DNA of 64,000 bases from an uncultured Prevotellaceae bacterium (lineage in GTDB: Bacteria; Bacteroidota; Bacteroidia; Bacteroidales; Muribaculaceae): the NCBI GenBank assembly GCA_900320055.1, contig ONQS01000001.1, forward strand, positions 1 to 64,000, given 5' to 3'. This document shows, in pieces, positions 1 to 8,822 of this stretch (positions within the stretch are counted from its first letter, which is position 1; each line of letters starts with the position of its first letter). A program made the translations under genes and the position numbers. Under the pieces are notes generated by a model, which was not told the DNA's origin, made no database searches, and saw nothing but the letters and a program-made list of their open reading frames with translations.

Positions 1-294
1 GTCGCCATAGGCCAGCACTTGCTTGGCGCGGTCGTCACCGGCAATGATGATCCAGCCACCACCCTTGATGTTGAATACGTAGAAAGCATTACCCTCTACA
101 CTCGAGGCCTCGGCATGAGCGAGTTTGATGTCGTTAAGCGAGGGGGCCGTCAGCATGTGGGCGGCTTTTTGCTTCAAAAATTGGTTGGCGGCTGAGCGGG
201 CTGCATCGGCACCAACAATGGCAGCGTTGCCCGTAAGTGAAAACATACCTGTGGCTGCAATCACACTGGTAACAATAATTCGTTTTAAGTTCAT
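1..294 (-). CDS. C10 (streptopain-like) cysteine peptidase, partial, N-terminal 98 codons
   Basis: The reading frame is open from an ATG at 294 down to base 1, so the gene continues beyond the window. The 98 visible residues are an export signal followed by the Spi/C10 propeptide region, including the FNIKGGGWIIIAGDDRA block. That block is nearly identical to the same block in the two full paralogues that lie upstream in the same orientation. The catalytic Cys and His are outside the window, so peptidase activity is inferred from these neighbours. The product is expected to be a secreted or surface zymogen. A possible minus-strand -7 element (TAATTTTG, read 374 to 367) lies upstream. Confidence 0.85.
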   Translation of the reverse strand, partial: MNLKRIIVTSVIAATGMFSLTGNAAIVGADAARSAANQFLKQKAAHMLTAPSLNDIKLAHAEASSVEGNAFYVFNIKGGGWIIIAGDDRAKQVLAYGD

Positions 295-468
295 AGTTCT
301 AAGAGTATAAGATATTGGATGATTAAGATATGTTAATGTTCAAATTCTATCTATTGCTTCATTTTGCAAAATTAAGCATAATTTTTCAATTTTCGAGCAT
401 TTTGCCCCCGAAAAAGCGCTAAGACTTATGGCTGTCAATAGTTTTTCTTGGTCAAGCCACTATAAATG

Positions 469-508
469 GGGAATGCGTCACGGCTCATAACTACCATGAC
501 GCATTCCC
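469..508 (-). terminator. Terminator-like hairpin after the second C10 peptidase gene
   Basis: Twelve-base perfect inverted arms (469-480 and 497-508) enclose a 16-base loop, 30 bases past the stop of the gene ending at 539. No strong T-run follows on the minus strand, so this could be an mRNA-end stabiliser rather than a classical intrinsic terminator. Confidence 0.45.
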
Positions 509-538
509 TGATGAGGCTTTGTCGCCGAAATGCGGTGA

Positions 539-2215
539 TTACTCTGCGTTGTCGAGAAGAACGTCGATCAGCGCAGTCACATCCTTGATCGTGAGGTTGG
601 AATTGTCGCTCTCGAGCAGCATGTCGATCAGCGCGGTCACATCCTTGATGTCAAATGCGCTGCCAAACTTAGCCAAGTTGCCTGCCACATGCAACGGGTT
701 GGTCGAGATGGCAGCCGTCTTGATGTTACTTGTGCTGGTGTAGTAAGACAAGTCAACAAAGTAATCGCCAGACTCAAGCGTCGTGGGAAGAACTATCGTT
801 CCGTCGATCGTGCTGCCTTGGGTGAAGCCATTCTTGCTCAGAGTGATGGTATTGCCCTCGCAAACCTTATTACCATTGGCGTCGGTCAGTTCAAACACCA
901 CGTTAACGCTGCTGTAACTGGTCCTGAAAGTGGCATTGATGGCTTGAGCATTCAACGTCTTTCCAAGCACGATGATGCCATCGTTAGTGGCCGTCACGTC
1001 GTCGGCATTAAAGATGCAGTAGTTGCTGGGCTCGAGTTTATAGACGATCTGATGATCTTGGCTAAAGTTCAGTTCAGTCAAGTCGCGGTGTAACATGACC
1101 AGAGCGGTGGTCTTGTACCAGCCATCGCAAGTGCCAAACCATCCCAGGTTGAAGTGGAACATGCCGTCGCTGTTGTAGCCGTCGCAGATAAAGGCATGGC
1201 CACCGCCATTGGGCTGGGGGTCGCTGGCCGAATACAGAATGGGACGGCCAGCGTCGATCTCGGTTTTCAGGATGTTCTCCCATTGGGTGGTGCTGTAACC
1301 GCCGTACCAGCCACTACTCTTGGAGATGAGCGATGCATTCGGGTAGCCGAATGTCGATTTCATTGCTGACTGTTGGTTGCTGGTGTAGGCGCCACTGCCT
1401 TCAGGGCTGTAGCCCATCTGCACAGACTGGCCGCAGTAGCGGCACAATTTTGCCACCTCTTGGGCTTGGGCGTCGGTGTAGGTGTCCTGGATGAGTGCGC
1501 TGTCTTCCCAGTTCCAATGGCAATAGGAGTCCAGCATCAGGCTGTAGTCAAATGTGGTTGCGGGCAGTGCGGGTATCGTCTGGTTGGTTCTGTTGCTGCG
1601 GAATGACCTCAGCGAGGAACAACTCGTGGGGTACTCCCAGTACTTCAGCACCTGGGCCATAGCCGTGGCTACACAGCCCACGACGCAGTACTCGCCCTGA
1701 TACACCGGGCATTGCCAGTCATAGGGATCTTCCTGGCCCCACGTGGTCTTGATGAGCGGTCCGACCGTGCCACTGGCCTTGAATGATGCTGGTGCGGGAA
1801 TCAGATCATTTCCCTCGTAGGTCTGTAGAAACTCGATTTCGCGCTTGTAACCGTCCAGCAGGTCGATAAGGGGGAGTGGCAGATTGTTGAAATCCAGACG
1901 GCCTTTGTCACTGTAGCCCAGCACTTGAGCCGCGCGATCTTCGCCAGCAATGATGACAAAGCCGCCTCCCTTGATGTTGAAGGCATAGAAATCGTTGGCC
2001 CCTGCGACCACGGCCGACGGCTCGGCATGCACAAGTCGCAAGTCGGCTGTGGCGGCGGCATTAAACGAGCCAGGCGATTTCAACATTTTTTGTTTCAGGA
2101 AGTTGTTGGCCGCATTGCGAGCGGCGTTGGCTGTGATGTTGCCAGCATTGGCCGATATGGTGGTCAGGGCCAGCGTGGCAATTGCAAATGAACTCAATAG
2201 ATTTTTAATGTTCAT
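539..2215 (-). CDS. Secreted C10 (streptopain-like) cysteine peptidase with dockerin-like C-terminus
   Basis: The 558-residue protein has a signal peptide (about 1-24) and a Spi-type propeptide (about 25-140) with the KGGGFVIIAGEDRA block. The mature C10 domain has the SpeB-like nucleophile motif GCVATAMAQ (Cys181) and the catalytic-His motif GGHAFICDGYN (His340). A beta-sandwich-like region follows, then two short helices, DVTALIDMLL and DVTALIDVLL, which resemble dockerin repeats but lack the usual DxNxDG calcium loops. It is expected to be exported as a zymogen that self-activates and degrades protein outside the cell. It lies in tandem with two paralogues, each apparently transcribed alone. 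Family assignment is strong; substrate and anchoring are unknown. Confidence 0.93.
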   Translation of the reverse strand: MNIKNLLSSFAIATLALTTISANAGNITANAARNAANNFLKQKMLKSPGSFNAAATADLRLVHAEPSAVVAGANDFYAFNIKGGGFVIIAGEDRAAQVLGYSDKGRLDFNNLPLPLIDLLDGYKREIEFLQTYEGNDLIPAPASFKASGTVGPLIKTTWGQEDPYDWQCPVYQGEYCVVGCVATAMAQVLKYWEYPTSCSSLRSFRSNRTNQTIPALPATTFDYSLMLDSYCHWNWEDSALIQDTYTDAQAQEVAKLCRYCGQSVQMGYSPEGSGAYTSNQQSAMKSTFGYPNASLISKSSGWYGGYSTTQWENILKTEIDAGRPILYSASDPQPNGGGHAFICDGYNSDGMFHFNLGWFGTCDGWYKTTALVMLHRDLTELNFSQDHQIVYKLEPSNYCIFNADDVTATNDGIIVLGKTLNAQAINATFRTSYSSVNVVFELTDANGNKVCEGNTITLSKNGFTQGSTIDGTIVLPTTLESGDYFVDLSYYTSTSNIKTAAISTNPLHVAGNLAKFGSAFDIKDVTALIDMLLESDNSNLTIKDVTALIDVLLDNAE

Positions 2216-2321
2216 AAGATTTTTGTTTAGAGGTTTGCGGTATGTTAATTATTATAGTTGGAGATATTTCAACAATATCAATCGATAGTAGCGTCTTTTG
2301 TCGTATGTTATAATATATTAT

Positions 2322-2350
2322 GACAGGGCCCAATCCGATTGGACCCTGTC
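2322..2350 (-). terminator. Hairpin after the third C10 peptidase gene
   Basis: Fourteen-base arms with a single mismatch (2322-2335 and 2337-2350) lie 12 bases past the stop of the gene ending at 2362. The following minus-strand sequence is AT-rich without a long T-run. It probably marks the transcript end. Confidence 0.5.
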
Positions 2351-2361
2351 ACTTGTAATTA

Positions 2362-4023
2362 TCATCTTCCGCTTCTGAGTAGTGCATCGATCAAGGCTGT
2401 GACATCGTCTATAGTCAAGCCCGAATGACTGCCCTTGAGCAGATAGTCGATCGTTGTGGTCACGTCGTCGATAGTGAATGGAGCGTTGTACTTGGCCAAA
2501 TGACCAACCACATTGAGTTCTCCAGTCTCGCAATCGCTAGGATTGGTGATGCGTGACAAGCCTTGATAGTGATGTAATTGCAGCGAATAGGTCCCCTCTG
2601 CCAGTGTGGTTGGCAAGGTCAATTCATTGCTAATGGTTGAGCCCTGCTCAAAATCACTGAGTGTGACTAAAATGGCAGGACTGCTTGCCATGTGGCGTCC
2701 TTGGTTATTCAATAGGTTGAAAATCAGGTTGATGTTATCGTTGGTGGTCATGATATTGATCCCCGATGCTTGAATAGTCATATTCTCGCCTAAGACAAAC
2801 AGGTCACCAGAGACTTCGAGACCCTCGGCAGAAACGATGCAATAGGTAGGAGGAACCACGCCAAGCAGTATCTCGTGATCAGAATTGAACTTGAGGTCGT
2901 CACCGTCGCGGTGAGTCATGTTCAGGGCCGTCGAGACATACCAGCCGTCGCAGGTTCCATACCATCCGAAGTTGAAGTGCAGTAATCCATCGCTGTTGTA
3001 ACCATCGCAGATAAACGCGTGTCCGCCGGCAGCAGGGTCGGTTGCTGAATAAAGGATCGGTCGGCGCTTGTCGAGTTCCGCCTTGACCAAGGCTTCCCAC
3101 TCGGCTGTGGTGTAGTACTCTTGTCCCCACCAGTTGCTGCGAGATATATCCTCGATGTCGGAACTGTAGCCAAAATCTTTCATGGCACTCATCTGGCTGC
3201 TGACGTAGGCGCCACTGCCTTCAGGGCTATAGCCCATGTTGACGGCTTGCCCGCAGTAGCGTGACAACTTGGCTACCTCTTGGGCCTGTTCGTCGGTATA
3301 GGTGTCCTGGACGAGTTGGCTGTTGTCCCAGTCCCAATGGCAGTATGACGGCAACATCTTATTGTAGTTGAAACTTGCGCTAGGCAGGGCCGGTATCGTC
3401 TGATTGATGTCATAGCAGTAATACGAATTAACACCCTGGCAACTTGTGGGGTACTTCCAGTAGTACATCACTTGGGCCATTGCAGTGGCGACGCATCCTA
3501 CTACGCAATACTCACCGTTATACACTGGGCATTGCAGGTAATAGGGCATCTCCTGTCCCCAGGTTGACTTAATCAGAGGTTCCACACCGCTTCCGCTTGT
3601 GGCTCGCAAGGCGGGGGTGACGTTCAACTCGGGATGCTTCTGAAGATATTCGACTTCTTCCTTATAACCACGCATCAGTGCCTTGAAATTGTCCGGTAGG
3701 CGGTTATAGTCAAGACGACCCTTATCGCTATAGCCCAGCACTTGGCTGGCACGGTCATCACCGGCTATGATGATAAATCCACCGCCTTGGATGTTAAAGG
3801 CATAGTAAGCATTGGCACCATGGCCCGCCACCGATGCCTCGGCGTGTGTCAGGTGAAGGTCGGACATCGCCGGTGCCATCATTCGGCCTGATGCATGTTG
3901 CTTGAGAAAACTGTTAGCGGCCTGACGGGCTGCGTTAGCGTCAACATTACCTGCGCTGACATTGAAACCGAAAGTTGCAACGGCAGCCAGTACAGAAGCA
4001 CACAAATAATTCTTCATATTCAT
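2362..4023 (-). CDS. Secreted C10 (streptopain-like) cysteine peptidase with dockerin-like C-terminus
   Basis: The 553-residue protein is a paralogue of the neighbouring gene at 539-2215 with the same architecture: signal peptide (1-24), Spi propeptide with the QGGGFIIIAGDDRA block, and a C10 catalytic domain with Cys177 in GCVATAMAQ and His335 in GGHAFICDGYN. A downstream aromatic motif, HFNFGWYG, matches the active-site Trp region of streptopain. The end carries two helices, DVTTTIDYLL and DVTALIDALL, again without intact calcium loops. The loop between the catalytic residues and the beta-sandwich region differ from the paralogue, which suggests divergence in specificity after duplication (inference). 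Confidence 0.93.
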   Translation of the reverse strand: MNMKNYLCASVLAAVATFGFNVSAGNVDANAARQAANSFLKQHASGRMMAPAMSDLHLTHAEASVAGHGANAYYAFNIQGGGFIIIAGDDRASQVLGYSDKGRLDYNRLPDNFKALMRGYKEEVEYLQKHPELNVTPALRATSGSGVEPLIKSTWGQEMPYYLQCPVYNGEYCVVGCVATAMAQVMYYWKYPTSCQGVNSYYCYDINQTIPALPSASFNYNKMLPSYCHWDWDNSQLVQDTYTDEQAQEVAKLSRYCGQAVNMGYSPEGSGAYVSSQMSAMKDFGYSSDIEDISRSNWWGQEYYTTAEWEALVKAELDKRRPILYSATDPAAGGHAFICDGYNSDGLLHFNFGWYGTCDGWYVSTALNMTHRDGDDLKFNSDHEILLGVVPPTYCIVSAEGLEVSGDLFVLGENMTIQASGINIMTTNDNINLIFNLLNNQGRHMASSPAILVTLSDFEQGSTISNELTLPTTLAEGTYSLQLHHYQGLSRITNPSDCETGELNVVGHLAKYNAPFTIDDVTTTIDYLLKGSHSGLTIDDVTALIDALLRSGR

Positions 4024-4192
4024 AATGTCTGTTAATCTTTGTTGGTTGATGTCGATTTAATGACTAGCAAAAACCTTTTTTTTGATATTTTGCTGCCAAA
4101 AATACGCTGTTTTTGATAAAATGGCAAATAAAACAAAGAAAAATTGGTGTTTTTTTTTCATTTAGGCCGTTTTAGGTAGCAAAATGCCCACT

Positions 4193-5221
4193 TCAACGAC
4201 CGGCGCCTGCCTCTATCACTTCATAGAGTTTGTCACCAACCACTTTGGCGGCACGATATGACCAATGGGTGTCGTTATACAGGAACAGGTCTTTCTCGCC
4301 TTGCTCGACCAATGGCTCGAGACATTGGTCGGTCAGCAGCCAGTGGGTGTCTTGTCCAAACATCCTGTTCAGGTCATCGTTGACCCTGTTCGCTTTCCAT
4401 GGATTATTGACGATGTGGCGCTGGTACAGGTCATATTTATTGACAGCCACCATCATGATCAGTCGGATGTGGCACTGGCGGGCCTTCTCGAGTAACGTTG
4501 CATAGGCCGCTCTGATCGCTTGCTCATCTTGGATGCTGTTGGCCATGATGTCATCCTTATAGAAATGGAGGCTGCTCGGCTCATCGCTGGAGAAGAAATC
4601 TCTGTCCAAATCGGCTTGTAGGGTAGGACGGTCGGCATATCCGGTTTCCATCAGGATATAGTCCCGAAATCTTGCCAGTGACCATTGGTTGCCGCTAGAA
4701 GAGCCGCCCATCCGCCTACTGGCCGAGGCCTTGGTCGACATCTTGGCATGAGGATTAAAGTCGGTCATGAAGTATTCGAGCGACCGCTCTACGATCTCAA
4801 CTACGAGCACGCTGGTGTTGGTGGAGTCGATGTAGCCGAGATCCATGATTTGATAGGCAAACGTGGCTGGGTTGTAATACAGCCGCCGGTTGCAGTTGAC
4901 TACTTTCAAGCCATGGGCACTCAGGTAGTTTTGGTAGCCGCTGTGCCCGCGTTCAGAGAAAGAGTCACCTACTGTCACCACATCGCTCTGGGTGCCCTTC
5001 AGGTCGCTCACCCTGTCCACGATCGGGAAAATCCTGTCGGGCATAGGGTTCTTGCTTTCTAACTCGATATCATACTCTTGTCCGAACGGAATCAGTGCCA
5101 GTCGTCCGATATCACCACTGAATTTGGGACAGATAATCAGCGAGAACACTGTCACGCTGATGACAGCCACAAGCCAGATCGGTAGCACCGTGTATGTGAG
5201 TTTGATAAGAAATCGTCGCAT
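4193..5221 (-). CDS. AlgJ/AlgX-like SGNH-fold protein (polysaccharide O-acetylation partner)
   Basis: The 342-residue protein has one N-terminal membrane anchor (about residues 8-30). The SGNH-type motif VTVGDSFSERG carries the presumed catalytic Ser, and DTHWS near the C-terminus carries the Asp-x-His pair, as in AlgJ/AlgX/DltD-like acyltransferases. The start lies 3 bases after the stop of the MBOAT gene, so the two form an operon. By analogy with AlgI-AlgJ, the MBOAT protein moves an acetyl group across the membrane and this protein places it on a periplasmic or exported polysaccharide. No polymer-synthesis genes are adjacent, so the acceptor cannot be named. Family confidence is good; acceptor unknown. 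Confidence 0.82.
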   Translation of the reverse strand: MRRFLIKLTYTVLPIWLVAVISVTVFSLIICPKFSGDIGRLALIPFGQEYDIELESKNPMPDRIFPIVDRVSDLKGTQSDVVTVGDSFSERGHSGYQNYLSAHGLKVVNCNRRLYYNPATFAYQIMDLGYIDSTNTSVLVVEIVERSLEYFMTDFNPHAKMSTKASASRRMGGSSSGNQWSLARFRDYILMETGYADRPTLQADLDRDFFSSDEPSSLHFYKDDIMANSIQDEQAIRAAYATLLEKARQCHIRLIMMVAVNKYDLYQRHIVNNPWKANRVNDDLNRMFGQDTHWLLTDQCLEPLVEQGEKDLFLYNDTHWSYRAAKVVGDKLYEVIEAGAGR

Positions 5222-5224
5222 GGC

Positions 5225-6685
5225 TTAGAACTGGAAATAGATAAACGTTTGGACCTGACCAGCCCACATAAACATGATCACAATGGCAATGGCATAAATG
5301 GCCAACCTCAGCGCGCTATACTTGAGCAGTCCGCCTGTCCCTAGTTGCAGCCCATGTTGCCGTTCACGCTGCATCCACTCTATCAGCAACACGGCGAGGC
5401 CCATGAGCAATTCCCGTTTGCCATAAATCGATGCGACGCTCAAATTGTCGGGCAGCGTCTGGACCATGTGTGAGATGAAGCCTACCGCTTGTGTCATGTC
5501 CTCGCTGCGGAATATAATCCAACCCAGGGTGGCCAGTAGCATCGTCAGTGTCATCTGCAGCAGTTCTTTGGCCGATGGCAGCAGGCGCCCGTGTGCCACC
5601 ACATGGGCCTGCTTGGTGTTGATACCCAGCAAGTAATACAGTGCTAGCAGCGTTCCGTGAAAGAGTCCCCAGCATACAAATGTCCATCCTGCACCATGCC
5701 ACAGGCCACTGATGGCCCACACGACATAGATGTTAACGATCACCCGCCACTTGGCGCAACGGTTGCCGCCCATCGGGATGTAAACATAGTCTCTGAACCA
5801 TGTCGTGAGTGATATGTGCCAGCGCCTCCAGAACTCGGGAATGCTCCTGGAGAAGTAAGGGTTGTTGAAGTTGCGCATCAACTCAAAACCAAACAATTTG
5901 GCACATCCGATGGCAATGTCGCTATAGCCCGAGAAGTCGCAATAGATCTGTATTGTGAACAGTATGCCTAGTGCCAGCAGCATCAATCCAGTGTGCTGGC
6001 TGTAGCCGTCCCAATAGATATTCACAATCGTGGCACAATTGTCGGCAACGACAACCTTCTTGAGCAAGCCCCACAGCATCTGGCGCAAGCCATCCACCGC
6101 ATTGCCGTAGTCGAAATGCCTCTCGCGCTGGAATTGAGGCAGAAGGTGTGTGGCTCGTTCGATAGGACCTGCCACCAGTTGCGGAAAGAAACTGATAAAG
6201 GCCAGAAATTCCGTCAGGTCTTTTGTGGGGCGCAGTCGGCCGCGGTACACGTCGATGGAATAACTCAGAGCCTGGAAGGTATAGAAACTGATGCCTACGG
6301 GCAAAACCACATCGGTAGTTACCCAATCCAGATGGTAGCCAAAGACTGACAATAGCAAAGCCTCGAGATTGCTGGCAAAGAAGTCGGCATACTTGAAGTA
6401 ACCCAGCACAGCAAGGTTGATGACGATATTGGCGGCGCTCACCAGCCATCGCATCCGCTCACGGCCTGTTAGCCTGTCGATCAGCAAACCACTCGCATAA
6501 CTGCATACGCTTGTGAGCAAAATCAGTGACAGGAATCGCCAGTCCCACCAGCCATAGAAAACATAACTGCTGCCCACCACCACCAGATTCTGCCAGCGAC
6601 GGCCGTCACGTGCGCGACCGGCTAACCAATAGAGCGCAAACACTATCGGCAAGAAAATCATGAACTGGAAGGAGTTAAACAGCAT
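5225..6685 (-). CDS. MBOAT-family O-acyltransferase (AlgI-like)
   Basis: The 486-residue integral membrane protein has about ten hydrophobic segments. Diagnostic motifs are VAGPIERA, the PEFWRRWHISLTTWFRDY block, and SGLWHGAGW with the invariant catalytic His of MBOAT enzymes. Length is close to AlgI (about 500). It probably transfers acetyl groups through the inner membrane to the SGNH-like partner encoded 3 bases downstream. A near-perfect Bacteroidetes promoter lies about 130 bases upstream (6817-6847), so the pair is probably one transcript with a leader of roughly 125 bases. Confidence 0.92.
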   Translation of the reverse strand: MLFNSFQFMIFLPIVFALYWLAGRARDGRRWQNLVVVGSSYVFYGWWDWRFLSLILLTSVCSYASGLLIDRLTGRERMRWLVSAANIVINLAVLGYFKYADFFASNLEALLLSVFGYHLDWVTTDVVLPVGISFYTFQALSYSIDVYRGRLRPTKDLTEFLAFISFFPQLVAGPIERATHLLPQFQRERHFDYGNAVDGLRQMLWGLLKKVVVADNCATIVNIYWDGYSQHTGLMLLALGILFTIQIYCDFSGYSDIAIGCAKLFGFELMRNFNNPYFSRSIPEFWRRWHISLTTWFRDYVYIPMGGNRCAKWRVIVNIYVVWAISGLWHGAGWTFVCWGLFHGTLLALYYLLGINTKQAHVVAHGRLLPSAKELLQMTLTMLLATLGWIIFRSEDMTQAVGFISHMVQTLPDNLSVASIYGKRELLMGLAVLLIEWMQRERQHGLQLGTGGLLKYSALRLAIYAIAIVIMFMWAGQVQTFIYFQF

Positions 6686-6816
6686 CTATCGCAATTGTGG
6701 GCACCACCGCTAGGCGGGGTGGAGTTAACAGTTTGTCGGTTAGCGGGTCCCCACCATGGAGTGAATGCACTCGATCTCGTCAGGCAGAGGTGCCTGAGAT
6801 AGGGACTTCAGCGCCG

Positions 6817-6847
6817 CAAATGTAGCAAGATTCCCCGACCTGTCAAA
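6817..6847 (-). promoter_or_regulatory. Promoter of the MBOAT/SGNH operon
   Basis: Read on the minus strand, TTTG (6847-6844), a 19-base spacer and TACATTTG (6824-6817) match the Bacteroidetes sigma-factor consensus TTTG-N19-TAnnTTTG exactly. Transcription would start near 6811, giving a leader of about 125 bases before the MBOAT start at 6685. A small hairpin (GGCA/TGCC) lies in that leader. Confidence 0.7.
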
Positions 6848-6948
6848 ATATTTCACGATAGATATCACGCCTCGAGCCATCAACGCCAAGCCGTAATATT
6901 GGTAAAACAATAGATGATTTTGGTATGGATAAAATGGAGTAATCATAG

Positions 6949-6956
6949 TAATTTTG
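6949..6956 (+). promoter_or_regulatory. Putative -7 element for the alpha/beta hydrolase gene
   Basis: TAATTTTG fits TAnnTTTG and lies 26 bases before the chosen start at 6983. No TTTG lies at the ideal spacing. Confidence 0.45.
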
Positions 6957-6982
6957 CAAAAATATATTGCAAAATTCCCGTT

Positions 6983-8086
6983 ATGAATATTAGAATCATC
7001 ACATTACTATTCATCATGGCCATTGTGTCAGCCTCTGGATATGACGCATGTGCTCAAAACTACCAGCATCACATGAAACAGACTCAGATCAAACTTCAGC
7101 AGTTGCAACTCGTCACCAAGTGGGATAAGGTGTTCCCGCAGAGCGACAAGGTAAATCACAGCAAGGTCACCTTTGTCAACCGCTATGGAATCACCCTTGC
7201 GGCCGATATGTTTGTTCCCAAGCAAGCCACAGGACGCCTTGCCGCTATTGCCATGTGTGGCCCCTTCGGCGCAGTCAAGGAGCAATGCAGCGGCCTCTAT
7301 GCCCAGCAGATGGCCGAGCGAGGTTTCCTGACCATCGCTTTTGACCCCTCGTTTACGGGTGAGAGTGGGGGAGAGCCCCGCTACATGGCATCGCCCGATA
7401 TCAACACCGAGGACTTCCAGGCCGCTGTCGATTTCCTCTCGACACTCGACAATGTTGATCCCCAGCGCATCGGCATTTTGGGTATCTGCGGATGGGGCGG
7501 TATGGCATTGAACACTGCTGCTATCGACACTCGCATCAAGGCCACCGCTGTCATGACGATGTATGACATGGCGCGCATCAACGCGCACGGCTATTTCGAC
7601 TCGATGGACGAGGAGGCTCGCTACCAGCAGCGCGTGGCACTGAACAATCAGCGCACGGCCGACTATGCGCGTGGCTATTATGAGACTGGCGGTGGCGTTG
7701 TCGATCCTCTGCCCGACGATGCTCCACAGTTTGTCAAGGACTATTATGATTACTACAAGACCCCGCGCGGCTATCACGAGCGCTCACTCAACTCCAATGA
7801 TGGCTGGAACCAGACGGGTTGCATCTCATTTATGAACCAGCCCATCCTGAAGTTCACCAAGGAGATCCGCTCGGCGGTACTCATGGTCCATGGCGAGAAG
7901 GCTCATTCGCGCTACTTTGCCGAGGATGCCTATCGCGACATGACCTCCTATACCCACTATCGTGACAACAAGGAGTTGATGATAATTCCTGGCGCCACCC
8001 ATTGTGACCTGTATGATGGCGGTAAGGACAAGGTCATACCTTGGGACAAGTTAGAGACGTTCTTCAGTAACTATTTGTTAAAGTAA
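6983..8086 (+). CDS. Exported alpha/beta hydrolase (dienelactone-hydrolase-like)
   Basis: The 367-residue protein starts at the ATG that begins a clear signal peptide (about residues 1-23, ending near CAQN). An in-frame start 69 bases upstream would put extra residues before the signal and was not used. The alpha/beta-hydrolase core shows the elbow GICGWGG, in which a Cys sits where the usual GxSxG Ser would be, as in dienelactone hydrolases (GxCxxGG). A late His lies in the motif GATHCD. Substrate is unknown. It is the first of four closely spaced genes (gaps 60-84 bases) for exported or redox proteins, suggesting one transcript for metabolism or detoxification of small organics. Confidence 0.82.
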   Translation: MNIRIITLLFIMAIVSASGYDACAQNYQHHMKQTQIKLQQLQLVTKWDKVFPQSDKVNHSKVTFVNRYGITLAADMFVPKQATGRLAAIAMCGPFGAVKEQCSGLYAQQMAERGFLTIAFDPSFTGESGGEPRYMASPDINTEDFQAAVDFLSTLDNVDPQRIGILGICGWGGMALNTAAIDTRIKATAVMTMYDMARINAHGYFDSMDEEARYQQRVALNNQRTADYARGYYETGGGVVDPLPDDAPQFVKDYYDYYKTPRGYHERSLNSNDGWNQTGCISFMNQPILKFTKEIRSAVLMVHGEKAHSRYFAEDAYRDMTSYTHYRDNKELMIIPGATHCDLYDGGKDKVIPWDKLETFFSNYLLK

Positions 8087-8170
8087 GTAAGTTTCTATTG
8101 CACCCGGTATCTGATCAATAGATTGGTTTAAATCAAGTTATTGCATTGATTCATAGACAGATATCCAAAC

Positions 8171-8749
8171 ATGAGCATCAAGCATCAACTATTAACCATC
8201 GTTGCGGGCTGTATGGCATTATGCGCCTTCACGACCGCTAACGCACAAAATCATAATGCTGTTATGAGTAATCAAAGCAAAAAGACCTTGGTCGCTTACT
8301 TCAGCGCCACAGGCACAACCATGGAGGCTGCAACGCAACTTGCCAAGGCCGCCAATGCTGACTTGCACGAAATCATCCCTGCAGTTCGTTACACTCCCGC
8401 CGACCTCAACTGGCGTGACAAGAAGAGCCGCTCCACTTTGGAGATGGAGGATAAGTCAAGCCGTCCCGCCATCGCCAATAGGGTCGAGAATATGGAGCAG
8501 TATGACACCGTGTTTGTGGGTTTTCCCATCTGGTGGTATATAGCCCCGACCATTATCAACACCTTCCTGGAGCAATATGACCTTACGGGCAAGACCGTCG
8601 TGCCGTTCTTTACGTCAGGAGGTAGTGGCGCTGGAGAGACAATGCGTTATCTCAAGCCTTCCGCCCCTGGGGCTAACTGGGTCGACCCCAAGAATCTGAA
8701 TTATATGGGCGAAGCCGAGATGAAGTCATGGGTTCAGTCCCTCAAGTGA
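8171..8749 (+). CDS. Exported flavodoxin-family protein
   Basis: The 192-residue protein has a signal peptide (about 1-25) followed by a flavodoxin-like domain. The FMN phosphate loop is YFSATGTT, the second flavin loop region is VGFPIWWY, and PFFTSGGSGAG forms the third. Such NAD(P)H-quinone-reductase or flavodoxin-like proteins bind FMN and carry or deliver electrons. The export signal is unusual for a flavodoxin, though Bacteroidales often carry such versions. It lies between an exported hydrolase and an exported DUF362 protein, suggesting a periplasmic redox role. Electron partner unknown. Confidence 0.85.
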   Translation: MSIKHQLLTIVAGCMALCAFTTANAQNHNAVMSNQSKKTLVAYFSATGTTMEAATQLAKAANADLHEIIPAVRYTPADLNWRDKKSRSTLEMEDKSSRPAIANRVENMEQYDTVFVGFPIWWYIAPTIINTFLEQYDLTGKTVVPFFTSGGSGAGETMRYLKPSAPGANWVDPKNLNYMGEAEMKSWVQSLK

Positions 8750-8822
8750 CCCATTGCATGTGACTTCTTTTTCAGGCAATCGTTCTTCATACAGACACAT
8801 CAACAAGTAATTATTGACAACA

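Noticed and set aside
2280-2340. Possible insertion-sequence ends near the repeats between C10 genes
   Set aside because: The inverted repeat is a transcript-end hairpin. No transposase or target-site duplication is seen.
6740-6946. 68-codon minus-strand frame upstream of the MBOAT gene
   Set aside because: It runs across the consensus promoter at 6817-6847 and the divergent promoter region, has no family resemblance and is best explained as chance.
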